Source: JAZKHT01 sp040385245 (GTDB lineage: Bacteria > Pseudomonadota > Alphaproteobacteria > Rhodobacterales > Rhodobacteraceae). From it: DNA of 64,000 nucleotides. The stretch spans positions 744,001-808,000 of the forward strand of contig JAZKHT010000001.1 of the NCBI GenBank assembly GCA_040385245.1, read 5' to 3'. A model generated the notes under the pieces. That model searched no databases. It was not told the DNA's origin and saw nothing but the letters and a program-made list of their open reading frames with translations. Position 1 is the stretch's first letter. Each line of letters opens with the position of its first letter. Positions 24,937 through 33,895 of this stretch are shown here, one piece after another. Both the position numbers and the translations under genes were made by a program.

Positions 24937-25936
24937 AGCGGATCCTCGGGTCAAGAATGCCATACAGGATATCAGCGATCAGGTTGAACAGCACGATCAG
25001 CACCGCAAAGATGAATGTCAGCGTCTGCACGGTGGGCAGGTCCGACGCGTGGATGGCGTTGATCAGCGCCGCCCCCAGCCCGTTCACCTTGAACACCTGT
25101 TCGGTGATGATCGCGCCGCCAAAGATGGTGGGGATGCCAAGTGCGATGACCGTCACGACCGGGATCAGGCTGTTGCGCAGAACATGCTTCAGCACGACGA
25201 CGCTTTCCTTCATCCCTTTGGCGCGGGCGGTGCGCACATAATCCTGCCCCAGATTGTCCAGCATGGACGACCGCATGTAGCGGCTGATCTGGGCGGCGTT
25301 GTACAGCGCCAGCACCGTCACCGGCATGGCCATCTGCATCACCTGCTTTTGGAAACTGGCCCAATCCGTCACCCGCAGGGTGGTGTCATAGATCGACGGG
25401 AACCAGCCCAGATTGACCGAAAAGATCACGATCAGCACAACGCCGGTAAAGAACGTCGGCACCGAAAATCCGACCATGGCAACAAAGGTGCCGATCTGGT
25501 CGAACCACGAATACTGCCGGTAGGCGGAATAAATGCCGATGGGCAGCGCGATCAGCACGCCGATCACATACGCCGACCCAATCACCGTCAGGGTTTGCGG
25601 CAGGCGCTGGCCGATCAGGTCGAACACCGGGCTGCGCGACTGCCACGACAAGATGCGCTGCGCCCCGCCGGCCAGATCGGTGCCAAAGCGGGCATCCATC
25701 CAATAGGCGGGCTCGACCCAAAAGAACTGCCGCAGCCAAAGAAGGTAACGGTAGAACGCCGGTTCGTTCGCTCCCAGTGCCTCGATCATCTTCAGGCGCA
25801 CCTCGGGCGGCACGGTCAGGGGGATCTGGCTCATGGGGGAACCTGGGGCGAAATCGACGACGAAAAAGATCAGCAGGCTGATCAGCAGCAGCGTCGGGAT
25901 CGCCATCAGCAGCCGTCGCAGGGTGTAGGTCAACAT
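24929..25936 (-). CDS. oppB: Peptide ABC transporter permease, OppB/DppB type
   Basis: 335 residues. First permease. N-terminus MLTYTLRRLLMAIPTLLLISLLIFFVVDFAPG is the typical signature of the family. The EAA loop appears as ARAKGMKESVVVLKHVLRNSLIPV (about residues 235-258), and the C-terminus is ADILYGILDPRIRYD. A longer loop between the first two spans (about residues 45-105, with WMDARFGTDLAGGAQR) is somewhat larger than in DppB. The start lies 89 bases beyond oppA, with a strong hairpin and T-run between, so permease levels should be lower than binding-protein levels. Confidence 0.92.
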   Translation of the reverse strand: MLTYTLRRLLMAIPTLLLISLLIFFVVDFAPGSPMSQIPLTVPPEVRLKMIEALGANEPAFYRYLLWLRQFFWVEPAYWMDARFGTDLAGGAQRILSWQSRSPVFDLIGQRLPQTLTVIGSAYVIGVLIALPIGIYSAYRQYSWFDQIGTFVAMVGFSVPTFFTGVVLIVIFSVNLGWFPSIYDTTLRVTDWASFQKQVMQMAMPVTVLALYNAAQISRYMRSSMLDNLGQDYVRTARAKGMKESVVVLKHVLRNSLIPVVTVIALGIPTIFGGAIITEQVFKVNGLGAALINAIHASDLPTVQTLTFIFAVLIVLFNLIADILYGILDPRIRYD

Positions 25937-25974
25937 GCAGGGGTGCCTCGGGCGGTCAAAGGGGAACAGGCAGG

Positions 25975-26011
25975 AAAAAGGCGCGGCGGCCCGATGACAG
26001 GCCGCCGCGCC
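25975..26011 (-). terminator. Terminator/attenuator between oppA and oppB
   Basis: On the minus strand, a perfect 12-bp stem (GGCGCGGCGGCC / GGCCGCCGCGCC, 26011-25980) with an eight-base loop and TTTTT directly after (25979-25975). It lies 14 bases after the oppA stop codon and 39 bases before the oppB start. Confidence 0.85.
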
Positions 26012-26025
26012 GGGGTCATGTCCGC

Positions 26026-27729
26026 TTACTTGACGCGGAACCAGTCAGAGGCGTTCCACAGTTCGGTGTCCCATGTGTTCAGGACCACGCCGCCCAGCGT
26101 GTTGGAATGGGCCGACAGACGACCACGGTCCACCAGCGGAACGATGACATAGCTGTCCTTGGTCAGCATCTCGTTCATGCGGATCGCCAGTGCGCCACGT
26201 TCAGCCGGATCGCGGGTCGCGCTCAGTTGCTTGACCAATTCGTCATAGGCCGGATCGCAGAAGCGGTTGATGTTCTCGCCCTGCCACTGGGTTTCGGGGC
26301 GCGGAGCCTTGTCGCAGGTGTACTGCGCCAGGTAGGGTTCCGGGTCGGTGCCGTCAAAGTTGTTGGCGTACATTTCGACATCGGCATAGAACTTCTGGAA
26401 GGTGTCGGGCGAACCGGGGTCGCCACCAAAGAACACGCCGCCATCGACGGTTTTCAGCTCAACCTCGACGCCCAGCTCGTTCCACCAGCCCTTGATCAGC
26501 GCCTGAAAGTCCTGACGCACAGGGTTGACAGAGGTCTGGTACAGCAGGGTGAACTTCTTGCCGTCCTTGTCACGGATGCCGTCGCCGTCGCTGTCGGTCC
26601 AGCCAGCGCCGTCCAGCAGCGCCTTGGCGCCTTCCATGTCCTGCGCGATGCAGTCGGTGTTGGGCGAGGCATAGATTTCCGGCGCGGGCACCAGATTGCA
26701 GGTTGCACGGCCCGCAGCGCCGTAGCCGATATCGACCAGCAACTGACGGTCGATCGCCATCGACAGGGCCTTGCGCACGTTCAGATCCGACAGGATCGGG
26801 TGCGGATGCTTGGCGGTGGACCGCTCGCCCTCGGGCAGGTCGGCAGAGGGATCGGTCATGTTCATCTCGATCCGCTCGACCAGCGTGCCGAAGGCGTTGA
26901 CGAACACGCCCTTGCCGCCGGCTTCCATCTGGGCCTGCAGTTCGGGGTTGATCTGGGTGTTCCAGGCGTAATCGAACTCGCCGGTTTCCATGACGGCGCG
27001 GGCTGCACCCGCCGCATCGCCGCCGCCCTTCAGCGTCAGCGTGGCAAAAGCGGGCTTGGCCGGGTCGCGATAATTCGGGTTGGCGGCATATTCCACCACG
27101 TCATTGACCTTGAAGTCCGTGACCATGAAGGGACCGGTCCCGACGGGTTTGGAGTTCGGGTCGGTGCAGGTGGGTGCTGCCGCGCCGACGCAGGCCTCGA
27201 ACTGGGCCTTTTGCAGGATGGGCGAGGTGGCGCCGACAAAGGCGGTGAACGGGTTCGGCTTGGCCGCGGCAAAGGTCACCTTGACAGTCTGCGGATCGAC
27301 AGCCTCGACGTTGGCCACACCTTCGTAGCGGGCGGCCTGTGCGCATCCACCTTCGGGATGGGTGCAATACTGCCAGGTAAAGACCGCGTCATCGGCGGTC
27401 ACGGCAGTGCCGTCCGACCACAGAAGACCGGGGATCAGCTTCCAGGTGATCGTTGTCAGGTCCTCGGAAATGCCGCCGTTTTCAACGCTCGGGACTTCGG
27501 TGACAAGGCGCGGGATCACTTCGCCCTTTTCGTTGAAGCCGGCCAGCGGCTCCAGCACAAGCGACCCAGCCTCGACGTCCTTGGTGCCGGACGACAGATA
27601 GGGGTTCAGGATCGACACGGCCTGCGAATACAGGACCTTGACGTTGCCATCGCCACCACGCTCGGCAAAGGCGGCGGGGGCCATCACCAGCGTTGCCGCA
27701 GCGCCCAATAGGGCAGTTCTCAGTTTCAT
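26026..27729 (-). CDS. oppA: Peptide ABC transporter substrate-binding protein (SBP family 5)
   Basis: 567 residues. Periplasmic binding protein that delivers peptides or similar ligands to OppBC. Signal peptide MKLRTALLGAAATLVMAPAAFA, cut before ERGGDGNVKVL. Family pieces: ITWKLIPGLLWSDGTAVTADDAVFTWQY (about residues 92-120), VGTGPFMVTDFKVNDVVEY, and RKALSMAIDRQLLVDIGYGAAG (about 325). A Ca2+-type loop DSDGDGIRDKDGKKF (about 376-390) is inserted in the second domain. The ATG overlaps the oppF stop by four bases (ATGA). At 567 residues it is in the normal range for OppA/DppA. Ligand unknown. Confidence 0.9.
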   Translation of the reverse strand: MKLRTALLGAAATLVMAPAAFAERGGDGNVKVLYSQAVSILNPYLSSGTKDVEAGSLVLEPLAGFNEKGEVIPRLVTEVPSVENGGISEDLTTITWKLIPGLLWSDGTAVTADDAVFTWQYCTHPEGGCAQAARYEGVANVEAVDPQTVKVTFAAAKPNPFTAFVGATSPILQKAQFEACVGAAAPTCTDPNSKPVGTGPFMVTDFKVNDVVEYAANPNYRDPAKPAFATLTLKGGGDAAGAARAVMETGEFDYAWNTQINPELQAQMEAGGKGVFVNAFGTLVERIEMNMTDPSADLPEGERSTAKHPHPILSDLNVRKALSMAIDRQLLVDIGYGAAGRATCNLVPAPEIYASPNTDCIAQDMEGAKALLDGAGWTDSDGDGIRDKDGKKFTLLYQTSVNPVRQDFQALIKGWWNELGVEVELKTVDGGVFFGGDPGSPDTFQKFYADVEMYANNFDGTDPEPYLAQYTCDKAPRPETQWQGENINRFCDPAYDELVKQLSATRDPAERGALAIRMNEMLTKDSYVIVPLVDRGRLSAHSNTLGGVVLNTWDTELWNASDWFRVK

Positions 27730-28784
27730 ACGCTCTCTCCTTGTTGGTTATGCTCTTGTGCCTCAATGCCGTCCGTTGGCCGGGCGGTCGCGGTTATGGG
27801 AGTGACAAGGTGGCAGGCGACAAAGCGGCCGGGCACAACCTCGGTCAGCTTTGGTTCTTCCACGCGGCAACGGTCAAACACCTTGGGGCAGCGGGTGCAG
27901 AAATTGCACCCCTGCGGCGGATTGGCGGGCGACGGAACGTCGCCTTGCAGGATGATCCGGTTGCGGGTCTTTTCCAGCGACGGATCGGGTTCGGGCACCG
28001 CCGACAGCAGCGCCTGCGCATAGGGGTGCAGCGGATTGGCATAAAGCGCGTCGCGCGGCGACAATTCGGCGATCTGGCCCAGATACATCACCGCCACCCG
28101 GTCCGCGATATGGCGCACCATCGACAGATCGTGGCTGATGAACAGATAGGTCAGGCCAAGCCGGTCCTGCAAATCTTCCAGCAGGTTCACGACCTGCGCC
28201 TGAATGGACACATCGAGCGCGGCAATCGGTTCGTCGCAGACGATGAATTTCGGGTTCAGCGCAAGGGCACGCGCAATCCCGATCCGCTGGCGCTGCCCGC
28301 CCGAAAATTCATGCGGATAGCGGTTGGCAAAGCGGCGGTTCAGACCGACCTGATCCATCAACTCATAAATCCGGTCGGCCTTTTTCTGCGACGACCAGTC
28401 GGTGTGTTCATCCAGCGGTTCGCCGATGATGGCGGCAAGGGTCATGCGCGGGTTCAGGCTGGCCTGCGGGTCCTGAAACACCATCTGCATCGTGGGCCGT
28501 TTCTGGCGCAGCTTTTCCTGCGACAGGGTGGCGATATCTTCGCCGTCGATCACAACCGACCCGGACGTCAGTTCATACAGCCGCAACAGCGCGCGGCCCA
28601 CGGTCGACTTGCCGCAACCGGATTCGCCCACAAGACCAAGGGTTTCGCCCTTGAAGATGTCGAAGCTGACGCCGTCAACCGCCTTCACATCGCCGGTGTG
28701 GCGGCGGATCAGGCCGGTGTAGATCGGGAAATACATCCGCAGGTCGCGGACCTGAACCAGCGGGGCAGGGGTCGCATCAAGCAT
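27726..28784 (-). CDS. oppF: Peptide ABC transporter ATPase, OppF/DppF type
   Basis: 352 residues. Second ATPase subunit. N-terminus VQVRDLRMYFPIYTGLIRRHTGDVKAVDGVSF is the OppF signature. Walker A GESGCGKST (about residue 53), Q-loop QDPQASLNPRM, signature SGGQRQRIGIARAL and Walker B FIVCDEPIAALDVS. The C-terminal oligopeptide-transporter domain has CNFCTRCPKVFDRCRVEEPKL (Cys cluster, about residues 292-312) and ends with a VACHL element. Its start ATG overlaps oppD by 8 bases and its stop overlaps oppA by 4, so the three should be translated together. Confidence 0.92.
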   Translation of the reverse strand: MLDATPAPLVQVRDLRMYFPIYTGLIRRHTGDVKAVDGVSFDIFKGETLGLVGESGCGKSTVGRALLRLYELTSGSVVIDGEDIATLSQEKLRQKRPTMQMVFQDPQASLNPRMTLAAIIGEPLDEHTDWSSQKKADRIYELMDQVGLNRRFANRYPHEFSGGQRQRIGIARALALNPKFIVCDEPIAALDVSIQAQVVNLLEDLQDRLGLTYLFISHDLSMVRHIADRVAVMYLGQIAELSPRDALYANPLHPYAQALLSAVPEPDPSLEKTRNRIILQGDVPSPANPPQGCNFCTRCPKVFDRCRVEEPKLTEVVPGRFVACHLVTPITATARPTDGIEAQEHNQQGESV

Positions 28785-29787
28785 CCACACCCTCCGGGGT
28801 CCAGTGACAGGCAACGTCGTGGCCCTGTCCGACGGGGCGGCCATCGACAGCGCGCCGCACCGGGTTTTCGGCATGGCAGCGCGCAAAGGCATGCGGGCAG
28901 CGGGCGCGGAACGGGCAGGCGTCGGGGGCGGCGGTCAGGATCGGGGGCTGCCCCTCGATCACTTGCAGCCGGTCGCCACGCGGGCCGGTCAGTGACGGGA
29001 TCGTCTTCAGCAAGGCCCGCGTGTAGGGGTGGCGCGGATTGGCGAACAGCTCTTTCACCGGGGCCTGTTCGACGATCTGCCCGCCATACATCACCATCAC
29101 CCGGTCCGCGATGCCCGCGATTACCCCCAGATCGTGGGTGATCCAGACAATCGCCATGCCCAGCTTTTGCCGCAGGTCGCGCACCAGCTCAAGAATCTGC
29201 GCCTGAATGGTCACGTCCAGCGCTGTGGTCGGCTCGTCCGCGATCAGAACATCGGGGTCGCAGGCAAGGGCGATGGCGATCATCACCCGCTGCCGCATCC
29301 CGCCGGAAAACTGGTGTGGAAAGGATGTCAGACGCTTGCGCGCATCCGGGATGCCCACCAGTTCCAGCAATTCGACCGCGCGGTTGGCCGCTTGCGCCTT
29401 GGTCATGCCCATATGGGTGCGCAGCGGTTCCATGATCTGGCTGCCGACGTTGAACACGGGGTTCAGACTGGTCATCGGGTCCTGAAACACGAACCCCACC
29501 TTTTGACCGCGCACGGCGCGCAAATCCTCGGCGCTGATTTTCAGCAGGTCTTGCCCGCCGAACATCACCGTGCCTTCGCGCACATCGGCGGGCGGCGATG
29601 GCAACAGCCCGATCAACGACATCATCGTGACCGACTTGCCAGAACCGCTTTCGCCCACGACGCCCAAAAGTTCGCCGGGTTTCAAATGGAAGCTCACGGA
29701 ATTGACGGCGTGAACCTCACCCCCGCGGGTGCGGAACACGGTCTTGAGCCCCCTGACATCAAGGACAGGTGACGCCCCATCGGGCAT
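28777..29787 (-). CDS. oppD: Peptide ABC transporter ATPase, OppD/DppD type
   Basis: 336 residues. First ATPase subunit and first gene of the locus. It begins LDVRGLKTVFRTRGGEVHAVNSVSF, then Walker A GESGSGKS (about residue 46), Q-loop QDPMTSLNPVFNVG, signature SGGMRQRVMIAIALA, Walker B VLIADEPTTALDV, and the C-terminal Cys-rich element DACPFRARCPHAFARCHAENP (about 299-319). The start at 29787 has GGGGGG a few bases upstream on the minus strand; the frame remains open for 94 codons beyond but lacks similarity. It diverges from the ArgE-like gene 202 bases away. Confidence 0.92.
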   Translation of the reverse strand: MPDGASPVLDVRGLKTVFRTRGGEVHAVNSVSFHLKPGELLGVVGESGSGKSVTMMSLIGLLPSPPADVREGTVMFGGQDLLKISAEDLRAVRGQKVGFVFQDPMTSLNPVFNVGSQIMEPLRTHMGMTKAQAANRAVELLELVGIPDARKRLTSFPHQFSGGMRQRVMIAIALACDPDVLIADEPTTALDVTIQAQILELVRDLRQKLGMAIVWITHDLGVIAGIADRVMVMYGGQIVEQAPVKELFANPRHPYTRALLKTIPSLTGPRGDRLQVIEGQPPILTAAPDACPFRARCPHAFARCHAENPVRRAVDGRPVGQGHDVACHWTPEGVDA

Positions 29788-29989
29788 ATATAGACCCCCC
29801 AGGTCATTGTTTTCTTTTTGTTTTTCCAGTGACAGCCTGCGCTGACCCGGTTGTATGGAAATCAGTGTTAGAGATTTTCGCCCATCCCGCAAGGCGTTTC
29901 TGAAAGGTGACCCGGCGTCATGCTGCTGTGGCTTGACCCGGCCCTGCGCTGCGGCCAACGTGGCCGCCAATTCCCAGCCGGAGAAACCG

Positions 29990-31159
29990 ATGTCCCCCCC
30001 GACCGTCCTGTCGCCCCGCGCCATCCTTGACCGGCTGGTCGCGTTTCCCACCGTCAGCCGCGACAGCAACCTGCCCCTGATCGACTGGGTCGAAGGTTAT
30101 CTTGCCAGCCACGGCATCACCGCCCACCGCCACTGGCACGAAGACGGCACCAAGGCCGCGCTGTTCGCCCATGTCGGCCCGTGGGTCGAAGGGGCCGTGG
30201 TGCTGTCGGGCCACACCGATGTCGTGCCGGTTGACGGGCAGGATTGGGCCACCGACCCGTGGGTCGTGACCGAACGCGACGGGCGGCTTTATGGGCGCGG
30301 CACCTGCGACATGAAGGGATTCGACGCGCTTGCGATCTGGGCGCTGGTGCAGGCGCAGATCCGTGGCGTCAAACGCCCGCTGCAACTGGCGTTGTCCTAC
30401 GACGAGGAAATCGGATGCACCGGCGGCCCGCCGATGATCGCCGCCATGGCAAAGGTGCTGCCCAAAGGCAGCGCCGCCCTGATCGGAGAGCCGTCGCGGA
30501 TGAAGGTTGTCACCGGCCACAAGGGCGGCACCGGGTTCAAGGTGCATGTGAAGGGGTTCGAGGTGCATTCGTCGCTGCTGCCCGAAGGTGTCAGCGCCAT
30601 CATGGAGGCAGCGCGGATCATCATGTGGGCCAATGCGCGCAATGCCGAAAACATGGGAAAGCCCGCCACACCGCTGGCCGCGATCTTTCACCCGCCTTTT
30701 ACCACCCTGCATGTCGGCATGATCGAAGGCGGCACCGCGCATAACATCACCGCGGGCGATTGCCGGTTCTCGTTCGAATTCCGCGTCGTTCCCGGTGAGA
30801 CGGTCGAGGATTGGGCAACCGCCTTCCGCGCCGAGGTCAGTCGGATCGAGGCGGCGATGAAGGCGATCCGCCCCGAGGCAGAGATCATCCTTGACCAGTT
30901 CTTCAGCGTGCCCGGTCTGATCCCCGAAGCGGGTGGCGTGGCCGAGGCGCTGGCCCGTCGCCTGACCGGGGACAACGCGACCCATGTCGTCAGCTACGGC
31001 ACCGAAGCGGGCCAGTTCCAGGAGGCCGGGCTGTCCGCCGCGATTTGCGGCCCCGGCGACATCGCGCAGGCGCATCAGGTGGATGAATGGCTGGAGCTGT
31101 CGGAATTCGCGGCAGGGCAGGCCTTCATGGACCGGCTGTTGGACGAACTGGCGGCCTGA
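29990..31159 (+). CDS. argE: Acetylornithine deacetylase-like M20 metallopeptidase (ArgE)
   Basis: 389 residues. Zn-dependent enzyme removing acetyl or other acyl groups from amino acids, classically N-acetylornithine. Metal-site blocks: VVLSGHTDVVPVDGQDW (about residue 67), GRLYGRGTCDMKGFDA (about 97), YDEEIGCTGGPPM (about 132) and EPSRMKVVTGHKGG, with a dimerisation domain in between and FQEAGLSAAICGPGDIAQAHQVDEW near the end. Start ATG 29990 follows CCGGAGAAACC. It is divergent from the peptide transporter and followed by two more catabolic-type genes, so it may act on imported N-acyl amino acids rather than in arginine synthesis; the sequence does not decide this. Confidence 0.85.
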   Translation: MSPPTVLSPRAILDRLVAFPTVSRDSNLPLIDWVEGYLASHGITAHRHWHEDGTKAALFAHVGPWVEGAVVLSGHTDVVPVDGQDWATDPWVVTERDGRLYGRGTCDMKGFDALAIWALVQAQIRGVKRPLQLALSYDEEIGCTGGPPMIAAMAKVLPKGSAALIGEPSRMKVVTGHKGGTGFKVHVKGFEVHSSLLPEGVSAIMEAARIIMWANARNAENMGKPATPLAAIFHPPFTTLHVGMIEGGTAHNITAGDCRFSFEFRVVPGETVEDWATAFRAEVSRIEAAMKAIRPEAEIILDQFFSVPGLIPEAGGVAEALARRLTGDNATHVVSYGTEAGQFQEAGLSAAICGPGDIAQAHQVDEWLELSEFAAGQAFMDRLLDELAA

Positions 31160-31170
31160 CGCCGGTTGCC

Positions 31171-31228
31171 AAGTGGGGGGCACCCCACTTCGCAAACCCC
31201 TCGTGGGATAATTGGACCAAGATGAAAC
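31171..31228 (+). repeat. Hairpin plus intergenic motif variant, copy 4
   Basis: A perfect 8-bp hairpin AAGTGGGG / CCCCACTT (31171-31190) is followed by GGGATAATTGGACCAAGATG (31205-31224) and then AAAC, touching the start codon of the next gene. The downstream part resembles the motif at 2991, 17561 and 35517. Its position in a tandem gene gap suggests a terminator-like or processing element. Confidence 0.5.
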
Positions 31229-32578
31229 ATGAGTGACGCCCCCTTTACCTATGAGCCTGACGCCCTGCGCTATCGGTCCGCTCTGCCTGCCGCCTGCGAT
31301 GTGGTGGTGATCGGCGGCGGAATTGTCGGCGTGATGACCGCCTGGCATCTGGCGGAACGCGGGCAGCGCGTTGTGCTGTGCGAAAAGGGGCGCATCGCGG
31401 GCGAACAGTCCAGCCGCAACTGGGGCTGGATCCGCCAGCAGGGCCGCGATCCCGCCGAACTGCCGATCATGGTGGAAAGCCTGCGTCTGTGGCAGGGCTT
31501 GTCGACGGAATTCGGCGAGACGTTGGGGTTTCGTCAGACCGGCGTCATGTATCTGGCCAAGACCGAGGCCGAGGTGGCAGGCTTTGCCGGATGGTTGCCC
31601 CACGCGCAGGCCAATGGCGTCGATACCCGCATGATGACGGGGGCAGAGGTTGCCGCGCATCTGCCGGGGTCCGTGGCGGGGTGGCGGGCGGGGTTGTTTA
31701 CCGCGTCGGATGCGCGGGCCGAGCCTTGGGTTGCCGTGCCGATGCTGGTGCAGGGCGCGGTCGCGCGCGGTGTGACCGTGATCGAAGGCTGTGCCGTCCG
31801 CAATCTGGACATCGCGGCGGGGCGCATCTGCGGTGTGATCACCGAACAGGGCCGCATCGCCTGTGATCAGGTCGTGGTCGCGGGCGGGGCATGGTCGGCG
31901 TTGCTGTTGCGCGCGAATGGCGTTTCCATCCCGCAATTGTCTGTACTGGCGTCGGTCGCGGCTACCGAACCGATGCCCGCAATCTACCCCGGTGCGGCGG
32001 CGGACGATGATTTCGCCTTTCGTCGCAGGGCCGATGGCGGCTATTCCATCGCGCCGGGCGGAGAGCACGATTTCTTTGTCGGACGCGACGCCTTTCGCAC
32101 CTTTGGGGCCTATCTGCCGGTTCTGAAAAAGGATTTCCGCGGTACCACGTTCCGCGCCCGCGCCCCTGCGGGCTATCCCGATGCCTGGGGCACCCCGCGC
32201 GGGTGGGATGCCGACCGTCCCTCGCCATTCGAGGCGATGCGGGTGCTGAACCCCGCGCCGAACATGGCCACACTTGGCCGGGTGCAAGATGCCTTTGGCC
32301 GCGCCTTTCCCGGCTTGGGGCGGCCGCGGTTGCGCAAGTCTTGGGCCGGGATGATCGACACCATGCCCGACGTCGTGCCCGTGATCGACCGCGTCGCGAC
32401 CATTCCCGGTCTGGTCATCGCCACGGGGATGAGCGGGCACGGCTTTGGCATCGGCCCGGGCATCGGGCGCGTGGTCGCGGACCTTGTGACCGGCACCCCC
32501 ATCGGCCACGATCTGACACGGTTCCGCCTGTCGCGCTTTACCGATGGCAGCCCCATCGCGCCGGGGCCATCGCTGTAG
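31229..32578 (+). CDS. FAD-dependent amino-acid oxidoreductase (DadA/DAO family)
   Basis: 449 residues. Flavoenzyme of the D-amino-acid oxidase superfamily, expected to oxidise an amine or amino acid. The dinucleotide-binding motif is VVVIGGGIVGVMTAWHLAERGQRVVLCEKG (about residues 25-54), followed by the substrate-facing start EQSSRNWGWIRQQGRDPAELPIM (about 58-80). The second glycine cluster VVVAGGAWSALLLRANGV (about 214) and the C-terminal GLVIATGMSGHGFGIGPGIGRVVADLVTG complete the fold. Substrate is not determined. It stands between the ArgE-like and M20 genes on the same strand, consistent with oxidising an amino acid released by those enzymes. Confidence 0.85.
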   Translation: MSDAPFTYEPDALRYRSALPAACDVVVIGGGIVGVMTAWHLAERGQRVVLCEKGRIAGEQSSRNWGWIRQQGRDPAELPIMVESLRLWQGLSTEFGETLGFRQTGVMYLAKTEAEVAGFAGWLPHAQANGVDTRMMTGAEVAAHLPGSVAGWRAGLFTASDARAEPWVAVPMLVQGAVARGVTVIEGCAVRNLDIAAGRICGVITEQGRIACDQVVVAGGAWSALLLRANGVSIPQLSVLASVAATEPMPAIYPGAAADDDFAFRRRADGGYSIAPGGEHDFFVGRDAFRTFGAYLPVLKKDFRGTTFRARAPAGYPDAWGTPRGWDADRPSPFEAMRVLNPAPNMATLGRVQDAFGRAFPGLGRPRLRKSWAGMIDTMPDVVPVIDRVATIPGLVIATGMSGHGFGIGPGIGRVVADLVTGTPIGHDLTRFRLSRFTDGSPIAPGPSL

Positions 32579-32638
32579 CCGGGGCTTGCCCTTCGCCCCT
32601 GCTGGGGCCACCATGACCCGACCGAAAAGGAGAACGCC

Positions 32639-33805
32639 ATGCCCGTCAAGAACCGTTTCGCCGAACTGCTGCCCGAGATCACCGCCTGGCGGCGCGACTT
32701 TCACGAGCATCCCGAACTGCTGTTCGACGTGCATCGCACCGCAGGAAAGGTCGCGGACCTGTTGCGCGATTTCGGCTGTGACGAGGTGGTGACAGGTATC
32801 GGACGCACCGGCGTGGTCGGCGTGATCAAGGGCAAGACCGACAGCGCTGGCCGCGTGATTGGCCTGCGCGCCGATATGGACGCGCTGCCCATCCACGAAC
32901 AGACCGGGGTAGCCTATGCGTCTACCGTGCCCGGCAAGATGCACGCCTGCGGCCATGACGGGCACACCGCCATGCTGCTGGGGGCCGCGAAGTATCTGGC
33001 CGAGACGCGGAATTTCGACGGCACCGCCATCGTGATCTTCCAGCCCGCCGAAGAAGGCGGCGGTGGCGGGCGCGAGATGGTGCAGGACGGGATGATCGAC
33101 CGCTTCGGCATTCAAGAGGTGTACGGGATGCACAACATGCCGGGGATCCCCATCGGGCATTTCGCCATCCGTCCCGGTGCCCTGATGGCCGCCGCCGACC
33201 AGTTCGAGATTGTGGTGACCGGCAAGGGTGGCCATGCCGCAAAGCCGCACGAATGCATCGATACGACCGTGGTCAGCGCCCATATCATCGTGGCGCTGCA
33301 AACCATCGCCAGCCGGTCGGTCGATCCCTTGAAGCAGGTGGTCGTGTCGGTCTGCACGGTGGAAACCGACAGCACCGCGCACAACGTCATCCCGCAGGTC
33401 GTCAAGATGAAGGGCACCGTCCGCACCATGGATCACAAGGTGCAGGATTTCGTGGAAACCCGGATCGCAGAGATTGTCGCCGGTACGGCGATGGCGTTGG
33501 GGGCGACCGCGGTGGTCAACTATTACCGCGGCTATCCCGTCACGGTCAACGCCCCCGCCAACACCGATTACGCGGCACAGGTGGCGCAGTCCGTGTCGGG
33601 CCATGTCGATACCGACACCCCGCCCCTGATGGGGGCCGAGGATTTCAGTTTCATGCTGAACGAACGGCCGGGGGCCTATATCTTCATGGGCAACGGCGAC
33701 ACGGCGATGGTGCACCACCCGGCCTATAACTTTGACGACAACGCGATTCCCTTTGGATCAAGCTGGTATGCCGGGATGGTCGAAACCCGGATGCCCGCTG
33801 CCTGA
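32639..33805 (+). CDS. M20 amidohydrolase (hippurate hydrolase/IAA-amino acid hydrolase type)
   Basis: 388 residues. Metal-dependent amidohydrolase acting on N-acyl amino acids. Motifs: WRRDFHEHPELLFDVHRTA (about residues 16-35), RADMDALPIHEQTG (about 77), KMHACGHDGHTAMLLGAAKYL (about 100-120), FQPAEEGGGGGREMVQDG (about 130), YGMHNMPGIPIG and the dimerisation part KGGHAAKPHECIDTTV. The C-terminal LMGAEDFSFML with metal-binding Glu is intact. Length is normal. The ATG has AAAAGGAGAACGCC before it. Same-strand neighbour of the FAD oxidase. Confidence 0.9.
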   Translation: MPVKNRFAELLPEITAWRRDFHEHPELLFDVHRTAGKVADLLRDFGCDEVVTGIGRTGVVGVIKGKTDSAGRVIGLRADMDALPIHEQTGVAYASTVPGKMHACGHDGHTAMLLGAAKYLAETRNFDGTAIVIFQPAEEGGGGGREMVQDGMIDRFGIQEVYGMHNMPGIPIGHFAIRPGALMAAADQFEIVVTGKGGHAAKPHECIDTTVVSAHIIVALQTIASRSVDPLKQVVVSVCTVETDSTAHNVIPQVVKMKGTVRTMDHKVQDFVETRIAEIVAGTAMALGATAVVNYYRGYPVTVNAPANTDYAAQVAQSVSGHVDTDTPPLMGAEDFSFMLNERPGAYIFMGNGDTAMVHHPAYNFDDNAIPFGSSWYAGMVETRMPAA

Positions 33806-33844
33806 TCGGCCAGTGACGGGCGCCGGGGCGCGACTTTCGCAGGA

Positions 33845-33872
33845 TTGCCCTGCGCCCGTGGCGTGCTAGCCT
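33845..33872 (+). promoter_or_regulatory. Candidate promoter of the acyl-CoA ligase gene
   Basis: TTGCCC (33845-33850), 16-base spacer, TAGCCT (33867-33872); start codon at 33896 with GGGGGAGGA between. Confidence 0.4.
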
Positions 33873-33895
33873 TTCCCAAACGGGGGAGGACGACC

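Noticed and set aside
26578..26625. Calcium-binding loop in the OppA-like protein as a sign of a special function
   Set aside because: DSDGDGIRDKDG-type loops occur in many family 5 binding proteins, so it does not by itself mark a novel ligand.
29918..33718. Very long minus-strand open frame (about 1266 codons)
   Set aside because: It lies antisense to three well-supported genes (ArgE-like, FAD oxidase, M20) and is rich in Arg, His, Gly and Pro, as expected from GC-rich antisense frames; no protein motif is visible.
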